Shown: positions 14,062 to 18,762 of the stretch, in pieces
Layout: every line of letters begins with the position of its first letter
Numbering within the stretch: position 1 is the first letter of the stretch
Assembly (NCBI GenBank): GCA_964558505.1
Contig: CAZLEI010000024.1
Coordinates: 1 to 18,762, forward strand
DNA: 18,762 nucleotides
From: CAYMPW01 sp964558505
Lineage (GTDB): Archaea > Thermoplasmatota > Thermoplasmata > Methanomassiliicoccales > Methanomethylophilaceae
Direction of reading: 5' to 3'
The notes under the pieces: generated by a model
Database searches by the model: none
What the model was told of the DNA's origin: nothing
What the model saw: only the letters and a program-made list of their open reading frames with translations
Program-made: the position numbers and the translations under genes

Positions 14062-15336
14062 TCAGGGCCCGAGGGCGGTTATGGGAACCACGCATACGCC
14101 GTCCGGGCGCATGTACGCATACTTCGACATGCCGCATATGACGCACATCACCGATGGAGGAGAACCTTCTTTTTCGAACAGATCCCTTACTTTTATCAGA
14201 TTCGATGCCGCCGCATCTATCTGGTCCGGCCCCAGTTTGACCTCGAATGCCCCCCAGCGACCGTCATCCGTCTCCACCACGGCATCGATCTCCCTGCCGC
14301 GGCCGTCGCGATAATGGAACAGCTTCCACCCTGCATATTCCGCGTACAATCCGAGATCATGCTCGCAAAGAGACTCGAACATGAATCCGAACGTCTTCAG
14401 ATCGCCGATGAGCATATCGCGACTGAGCCCCAATGCCGCTATCGCCAGCGAAACATCGGTCAGATGACGCTTGGGGGCCTTCCCCACGCGAACGTCCGAT
14501 CTGAGATTCGGTCTGAAACTCGGCGTGTCGTCGATGAGATGTATCCTGTCGAGGCGGTCGATGTAATCATAGTATGTTTCGATGGCAATGTTCTCGTCAT
14601 CGAAACTCTTCATATCCCTCGATATCGTCGTATTTCCGGCAAGAGTGCTTTCGTTGCGTGAGAGTGATCTGAGCAACATGCTCATCTTCCTTTCATTCCT
14701 GATACCTCCGTCGAGCCTGCATGCATCCTCGACCGCCGATCTGACATAGCTGCGAGGGATGATCCCATAATCATCCCTGTCCAGACCCAAGGCCCCCGGC
14801 CACCCTCCGCGAATGGTCAGATCCACCAATCTGTCCAACGTTGTTTCGCCGCAATCCGTCATCTGGATCCCGGAATCGAACAGCCCCTTCAGAGAAACAC
14901 GTGCATCGGAATCGCCGGTCTCGAAAAGCGTCATCGTACGCATCCGTACCGAGCCGATGCGTCCGGCACCGCTGTGGACGTATTCGCTCCTTTTGGGAAC
15001 CGAAGAACCTGTCAGCAGGAACCTCCCCTTTTCCGGACTCCTGTCGATCTCCGTACGGACGGAGTCCCAAATGCGGGGGACCTCCTGCCATTCATCGATT
15101 AGGTGCGGAACGTCCCCCTTCAGTGCATTTCTGATGTCCATGAGGATGAGATCCCTGTTGGACACTGGCCCGGCGCTGTCCGCCACCTTCATCTCGCTGT
15201 TGGAATGATTCTCTGCCGTCCATGTCTTGCCGCACCACTTGGGACCTTCGATGTTCACCGCTCCGAATACTCCGAGCATGCGAGCTATTTCTTTATCTGC
15301 CAGCCTCGGTTTGTATCCTGTAGGTGTCAGGGCCAT
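14062..15336 (-). CDS. ATP-binding protein of the AAA/DUF4143 family
   Basis: 424 residues in the usual layout of the large prokaryotic AAA_14/DUF4143 family. Walker A is GPKWCGKT (31-38), Walker B is LIDEW (79-83), and a sensor-like FLLTGSS follows (about 107-112). The middle part is helical with a probable winged helix. The C-terminal DUF4143 part ends in a PD-(D/E)xK-like core: E322, D351 (GREIDAVVE), E365 and K367 (FEVK). Such cores are nuclease-like, but activity in this family is uncertain. Length is normal and nothing is broken. A TATA box just upstream is framed by two palindromes, indicating tight repression, perhaps autoregulation. Function (mobile element, defence or toxin-like) is unresolved. 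Codon use is more relaxed than in the aminoacyl-tRNA synthetase genes. Confidence 0.88.
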   Translation of the reverse strand: MALTPTGYKPRLADKEIARMLGVFGAVNIEGPKWCGKTWTAENHSNSEMKVADSAGPVSNRDLILMDIRNALKGDVPHLIDEWQEVPRIWDSVRTEIDRSPEKGRFLLTGSSVPKRSEYVHSGAGRIGSVRMRTMTLFETGDSDARVSLKGLFDSGIQMTDCGETTLDRLVDLTIRGGWPGALGLDRDDYGIIPRSYVRSAVEDACRLDGGIRNERKMSMLLRSLSRNESTLAGNTTISRDMKSFDDENIAIETYYDYIDRLDRIHLIDDTPSFRPNLRSDVRVGKAPKRHLTDVSLAIAALGLSRDMLIGDLKTFGFMFESLCEHDLGLYAEYAGWKLFHYRDGRGREIDAVVETDDGRWGAFEVKLGPDQIDAAASNLIKVRDLFEKEGSPPSVMCVICGMSKYAYMRPDGVCVVPITALGP

Positions 15337-15340
15337 GATG

Positions 15341-15382
15341 ATAGAAGGATTTCCTTCTATTTAATAGAAGGTTTTCCTTCTA
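15341..15382 (-). promoter_or_regulatory. Twin palindromes framing the ATPase TATA box
   Basis: Palindrome 1: ATAGAAGGA (15341-15349), 2-bp centre, TCCTTCTAT (15352-15360). Palindrome 2: TAGAAGG (15365-15371), TTTT, CCTTCTA (15376-15382). The TATA element CTATTAAATA (minus strand, about 15358-15367) lies between them, about 26 bp from the start codon. A dimeric repressor bound here would block TBP/TFB and polymerase. Confidence 0.7.
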
Positions 15383-15630
15383 CTATATTCACTCTGAACC
15401 ATCAGATCCGGACATGTTCGCTGTGAATTGTCAAAACGAAGATACCACGTACGACACGATACCGCATCCGCTCCGACATCGTATCCGTCGCATCTTATCG
15501 TCACCGCACCAATGAACATATCCAATGACGCGTGTCCCGGATGCTGATCCGACCTCGAATCGAGATAGCATACCCTCATCCGTTATCAGAAGACCATGGA
15601 TCATGGTCGAATACAGATACGGCCCTTTCA

Positions 15631-15645
15631 TGGCACCATCCCGAG
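15631..15645. repeat. 15-bp direct repeat, right copy
   Basis: TGGCACCATCCCGAG, identical to 14014-14028; ends 19 bp before the left fic repeat. Confidence 0.6.
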
Positions 15646-15663
15646 ATCGGAATGACGCATGTC

Positions 15664-15700
15664 AAAGTAGTATCAGTTCAATATCGATTGATACGACTTT
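15664..15700 (+). repeat. Left copy of 37-bp fic-flanking repeat (candidate operator)
   Basis: Matches 17025-17061 at 31 of 37 positions. It contains GTATCA (15670-15675) and TTGATAC (15688-15694) as inverted half-sites, and ends right at the fic TATA box. Confidence 0.7.
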
Positions 15701-15705
15701 ATATC
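15698..15705 (+). promoter_or_regulatory. TATA box of fic
   Basis: TTTATATC about 25 bp before the ATG at 15725, so a leaderless transcript is likely. The left 37-bp repeat overlaps its upstream edge. Confidence 0.6.
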
Positions 15706-15724
15706 CTCATGAACATGCGAGACC

Positions 15725-17011
15725 ATGAAACATCCCGGAACACCTCCGAGCATGAGGGTCCTTCGTCAACAGAAGGGTCTTCCCGAAGAGATGGTATCGG
15801 AAGATGTCATCGGATATGCTGGAAAATGCAATGAGGCCTATCTTCACTGGGACGATCTGTCCTATGAGGACCTTGGGTCCGTGAATCCCGAGGCTGTTTG
15901 GGCTCTGATGAAGATCATCCGCACATCCTCGTCAAGGCATTTGGATTTCTCAGGATTGGACGTTCAATACAATCTTCCGGACATGTTTCAAAAAATGATC
16001 CATGAGATCGATGTGAGGTCGTCATCGGGCATCATTCCTGTGGAGGTTGAGAACAGAAGAAGAAGCCTCATCTCCTCAGTGAGCTCCATGATGGAGGAAT
16101 CCATTGCTTCAAGTCAGATAGAGGGTGCCGTCACAACGACCAAGGCCGCCAAGGCTATGCTGCGTGAGAACAGACGTCCCAGCAATAAGTCGGAACAGAT
16201 GATAGCCAACAACTACAATGCTATGAAATTCATAAAGACCCAGACATCCAGCGATCTGACCCCCGGGCTTATATGCGAGATCCATCGGATCGTATCGAAA
16301 GATACCATGGAAGGGGAACATATAGGAAGATTCAGGGACAACAACGACATTGTGGTGGCGGACGCACTCACCGGAGAGGTCTCACACCAACCTGTCGATC
16401 ATTCGAGGATACGGTCGATGATCGATTCCCTTTGTGATTTTGCAAACTCCGACGCTCAGTTCGTTCATCCCATCATAAAAGGGATCATCATACATTTCGT
16501 ACTTGCATACATACACCCTTTTCAGGACGGGAACGGACGCGTATCCCGTGCGCTGTTCTATTGGTATGCCATGAAAAAAGGATACTGGCTCATGGAATAT
16601 CTTTCAATATCCAAATGTATAAAAAGCCACAGCGGAAAATACTATCGTGCGTTCATGCTGACGGAAACAGACGATAATGACGTCACATATTTCATAGAGT
16701 ACAATCTGGACATTGTCCTGGAATCGGTAGGGGTGTTCGAGGAATACCTGGAGAAAAAACTGAAAGACCAGAGATCCGATTTGGATGAGATAGAGGGAAT
16801 GAACCTGAATATGCGTCAGAGAATGATAGCGGCGGATATGATCCGCTCGGGAGAACTCATATCGATCGGATCTTTGCGCAGAACATATCAGATCTCGACC
16901 AATACAGCCAGATCGGATATTTCAAAACTGAAGGAAGCGGGACTGATACAGGTATCGATGCGCGACGGGAACAAGATACTTTATTCGCATGTGCCGAATG
17001 AGAGCAAATGA
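15725..17011 (+). CDS. Fic-family protein (AMPylator type) with inhibitory helix and C-terminal winged helix
   Basis: 428 residues. The Fic core shows HPFQDGNGRVSR (264-275), the full HxFx(D/E)GNGRxxR motif with catalytic H264, so it should transfer AMP (or another phosphate group) from a nucleotide to a target hydroxyl. The inhibitory motif (S/T)xxxE(G/N) is present N-terminal to it as S129-SQI-E133-G134, making this a class II, self-inhibited Fic. Residues 1-115 are the usual Fic_N region. About 365-428 form a winged helix-turn-helix (ISIGSLRRTYQISTNTARSDISKL), suggesting DNA binding and autoregulation through the repeat at its promoter. No antitoxin gene is visible nearby, as expected for class II. 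Flanked by 37-bp near-identical repeats; in the accessory region. Confidence 0.92.
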   Translation: MKHPGTPPSMRVLRQQKGLPEEMVSEDVIGYAGKCNEAYLHWDDLSYEDLGSVNPEAVWALMKIIRTSSSRHLDFSGLDVQYNLPDMFQKMIHEIDVRSSSGIIPVEVENRRRSLISSVSSMMEESIASSQIEGAVTTTKAAKAMLRENRRPSNKSEQMIANNYNAMKFIKTQTSSDLTPGLICEIHRIVSKDTMEGEHIGRFRDNNDIVVADALTGEVSHQPVDHSRIRSMIDSLCDFANSDAQFVHPIIKGIIIHFVLAYIHPFQDGNGRVSRALFYWYAMKKGYWLMEYLSISKCIKSHSGKYYRAFMLTETDDNDVTYFIEYNLDIVLESVGVFEEYLEKKLKDQRSDLDEIEGMNLNMRQRMIAADMIRSGELISIGSLRRTYQISTNTARSDISKLKEAGLIQVSMRDGNKILYSHVPNESK

Positions 17012-17024
17012 ATATGATTGCGTA

Positions 17025-17061
17025 AAAGTTGTATCAGTTTCGTATCAATTGATACGAGTTT
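17025..17061 (+). repeat. Right copy of 37-bp fic-flanking repeat
   Basis: Same orientation as the left copy, 13 bp after the fic stop. It contains the perfect 16-bp palindrome CGTATCAATTGATACG (17041-17056). Its TATA-equivalent position reads TTTCAACG instead of TTTATATC, so it lacks promoter function. Confidence 0.7.
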
Positions 17062-17079
17062 CAACGGACCGGCCTCTGA

Positions 17080-17478
17080 CGAAACCTGTGGGAAGGAAGC
17101 GGGCGGTCCGCACACGACTGCGAGGACTGGAGAAACGATATCAAGTCCGTCTACAGTCAATGCAAAGAATACGTATTGAGGGAACCGATCATTGAGAACA
17201 GCGGCATAGATGTAAAAGTCACAATCTACCGTTCCGAACTTGGCGGTAATGTTGGCGGAGATCAGCGCATGCGTGTATTGGTCAAGTTGATTGAGAATCC
17301 CGGATTGACGGTAAAGGGTCTCAGTGTACCATCGGGAATACCACACAAGACCGTAGAGCGTATAATCTCGGATCTGAAGAGGGAAGGCATACTCATCAGG
17401 ACAGGCAACACGCGCAGTGGTCGATGGATTGTCAAAATGATCGTATGTCGCCGTTCCATCGATATGATCATTCGATGA
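17080..17478 (+). pseudogene. 5'-truncated COG2865 (AlbA_2/HATPase_c_4) C-terminal fragment
   Basis: The frame is open from just after a TGA at 17077-17079 to the TGA at 17476-17478. It has no ATG; only a TTG at 17176 could start it, and protein-like coding sequence clearly continues upstream of that (LWEGSG...DWRNDIKSVYSQC). It matches the C-terminal end of COG2865-type predicted transcriptional regulators: KVTIYRSELGGNVGG, then a winged helix (GIPHKTVERIISDLKREGIL, IRTGNTRSGRWIV). The N-terminal AlbA_2 and ATPase-like parts are missing. The truncation falls about 20 bp after the right fic repeat, as though recombination removed the front of the gene. A short DNA-binding protein from the TTG remains possible. 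Confidence 0.65.
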
Positions 17479-17790
17479 TGAAGCGAGCGGCCCACCTTCT
17501 GTGTGGGAAGAGTCGACAAAGAACCTGTACGTTCACCCGAAATTCCCGGAATGGTACTACATCATGCCTGACATGATAACGGGAGCTGCTCCGGGTCTTC
17601 GACCCCGAACAGATCCAATATCTCCCTGACGCGCTTGGTCTTCAGAACTCAAAAATGGAACTACAACATATAGTATCAAGATTCGGGAATTTCGGTTATG
17701 ACGTGATGGCCGTCGCAAGCTCCGGATGACCATTACCACAGACAACAGAATTTAGGGATTATAGATCAAAAAATCAATACATCTTTTAAA

Positions 17791-17824
17791 GTTCCTGAAA
17801 AGTTCCCAGGAACCTTTTGAGAAC
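17791..17824. repeat. Palindromic repeat copy R1
   Basis: 34 bp built around GTTCC-CA-GGAAC, with an outer GTTCC on the left and GAAC on the right, separated by A-rich and T-rich arms. Near-identical in design to R2 at 17928-17963. Confidence 0.65.
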
Positions 17825-17927
17825 CAAATCTGCTGTAAACCGCGTCCTGAAGACATATTTCAAGAGAAATGTTCTCTGAAGATTTACGGATTTGTTGTAT
17901 GCTGGCTATACGTTTACCTTTAGAAAA

Positions 17928-17963
17928 GTTCCTAAAAAAGTTCCCAGGAACCTTTTTAAGAAC
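17928..17963. repeat. Palindromic repeat copy R2
   Basis: 36 bp; the two 17-nt arms match at 15 of 17 positions around the centre CA. It begins 9 bp beyond the stop of the minus-strand COG2865 gene. Read on that strand it gives a long hairpin containing a T6 run, so it could also terminate transcription. Confidence 0.65.
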
Positions 17964-17972
17964 TGAACAGAC

Positions 17973-18762
17973 TCAATCTCTGATATCCCAACCAGAATCT
18001 CTTCCATTGTTCTTTTTCTTTATCCTTCCTTCTTTCTGAAGATCGGCCATGTGTTTCTTTACTCTGGACAACGGTATCATTGTTAGTTCGGATATCTCTG
18101 CATATGAATGACCATTGCCATCAGATATAACAGAGATTATGGAATGGATCTGATCTTCCTTTGTTTTGGGTGCAATCTGTTCAGAACCTCTGCTGAAGAT
18201 GACCTTGAAATAGAAATTATCCTCGATGAACTGCGGTCCGGGAAGTTTCGCTTCTTTGCAGGACGTGACCATTTTAGGTATCCCCGTACCGTACGATTCG
18301 ATCATTCCTGTTGCCTTGAACAAGGATGCGATAACCTCGTTCCTGATGACGGAACGTCCAGATGTCATATCGTCCATAATAGGTGCAAGTGGTAATCCGG
18401 GCGATTCTATCTCGATCCTGTTGCTGAATACGAATACTGTGATGGATCTTCCGACAAGAACGTAGTCACGATGGACTACCGCGTTTATGATGCATTCCCT
18501 AATGGCCACCTCGGGGATCTCATAGATATCCTTTCTGACAAGGCCATCTATCTTGTAGGTCATGTTTATGTGATTAAGGATGAATCCCATGGTGTTATCG
18601 ATTTGATCTAGGGTACTTCCCTCGTATTCCTTCATGTCGATCACGACGGATCTGTCCTCGCCGCGGTAACATGCGCATTTTATCGAGGCGTACATATATG
18701 GATTGGATGTCAGCAGCGCGAATGCTTTTGTTGCTATGTAGCCTGAAGACTCCTTCTTCTTA
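17973..18762 (-). CDS. COG2865-type predicted transcriptional regulator / ATP-binding protein, partial
   Basis: The last 262 residues of a gene whose start lies beyond the right edge; the frame stays open to position 18762 (reading KKKESSGYIATKAFALLTSNP ahead of the first internal ATG at 18695). The visible part matches the COG2865 HATPase_c_4 region: EVAIRECIINAVVHRDY, VFVFSNRIEIESPGLPLA, and a glycine-containing IESYGTGIPKM. A C-terminal winged helix follows (EISELTMIPLSRVKKHMADLQKEGRI). The missing N-terminus should carry the AlbA_2 (Schlafen-like) domain. Role unknown, probably DNA-binding regulation in an accessory setting. It is related in family, though not closely in sequence, to the truncated fragment at 17080-17478 on the other strand. 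Confidence 0.85.
   Translation of the reverse strand, partial: KKKESSGYIATKAFALLTSNPYMYASIKCACYRGEDRSVVIDMKEYEGSTLDQIDNTMGFILNHINMTYKIDGLVRKDIYEIPEVAIRECIINAVVHRDYVLVGRSITVFVFSNRIEIESPGLPLAPIMDDMTSGRSVIRNEVIASLFKATGMIESYGTGIPKMVTSCKEAKLPGPQFIEDNFYFKVIFSRGSEQIAPKTKEDQIHSIISVISDGNGHSYAEISELTMIPLSRVKKHMADLQKEGRIKKKNNGRDSGWDIRD

Larger units (their letters stand above)
15337..15724. other. Divergent regulatory and decayed stretch between ATPase and fic
   Basis: Contains the ATPase promoter palindromes, the second copy of the 15-bp repeat, the left fic repeat and the fic TATA box. Between 15400 and 15631 the minus strand has two overlapping open frames (66 codons from 15631, 72 from 15579). Each has protein-like stretches in different parts, which would fit a frameshifted remnant, but neither matches a family I know. 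Confidence 0.4.
17479..17972. other. 494-bp gene-poor stretch with decayed coding sequence and paired dyads
   Basis: In the first half, protein-like sequence runs in one frame from about 17468 (NLYVHPKFPEWYYIMPDM) and appears to switch frame near 17580 (VFDPEQIQYLPDALGLQN, ending at TGA 17727-17729). This would fit a frameshifted remnant of an unidentified gene. The second half is AT-rich and carries two palindromic repeats (17791-17824, 17928-17963). Between them is a small AGAGAA-ATG-TTCTCT hairpin (17863-17877). No intact gene. Confidence 0.45.

Noticed and set aside
17791..17963. CRISPR array
   Set aside because: Only two repeat units with a 103-bp spacer, unequal repeats, and no cas genes.

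Overview
The window reads as archaeal, most likely a GC-rich methanogen of the Thermoplasmata (Methanomassiliicoccales, close to Methanomethylophilus). Supporting signs are TATA-type promoters about 25 bp before many start codons (several genes look leaderless), archaeal/eukaryal-type GlyRS and an archaeal-type ValRS, a YdbC/PC4-like gene, CxxC-x17-CxxC and HEAT proteins, a secreted InlB/Listeria-Bacteroides-repeat protein, and abundant ATPase-DUF4143, Fic and COG2865 accessory genes. Not one of the 19 stop codons I could read is TAG (15 TGA, 4 TAA), as expected if UAG is kept for pyrrolysine. The lineage is an inference; there is no rRNA to prove it.

Positions 1-5300 carry small single-gene units: a PC4-like ssDNA-binding protein, a HEAT-repeat protein, a small zinc-ribbon protein, a PNPOx-like flavoprotein (minus), a 35-residue membrane peptide (minus) behind a Cys-rich PAS protein (minus), a divergent thioredoxin-reductase-like ferredoxin-NADP reductase, a secreted repeat protein (minus) and a 2[4Fe-4S] ferredoxin (minus). 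The PAS/reductase intergenic region holds a long imperfect inverted repeat.

Positions 5400-13560 form a stress/translation block: amidohydrolase, UspA, a four-CBS protein and glycyl-tRNA synthetase (the last three touching or overlapping), then a second four-CBS protein that ends in a domain resembling hibernation factor HPF/RaiA, then valyl-tRNA synthetase. The CBS modules could bind adenine nucleotides and couple energy state to translation. The ValRS has a strongly altered KMSKS loop.

Positions 13590-18762 look like an accessory island with lower GC, long non-coding stretches and decayed coding sequence. A DUF4143 ATPase (minus) has palindromes on both sides of its TATA box. A self-inhibited Fic protein is bracketed by two 37-bp near-identical repeats containing a GTATCA...TTGATAC dyad. 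A 5'-truncated COG2865 fragment follows, then two palindromic repeats, then another COG2865 gene (minus) that runs off the right edge.

Most genes in the conserved part are followed within a few bases by a GC-rich hairpin of unique sequence. No rRNA, tRNA, CRISPR array, integrase or transposase was recognised.
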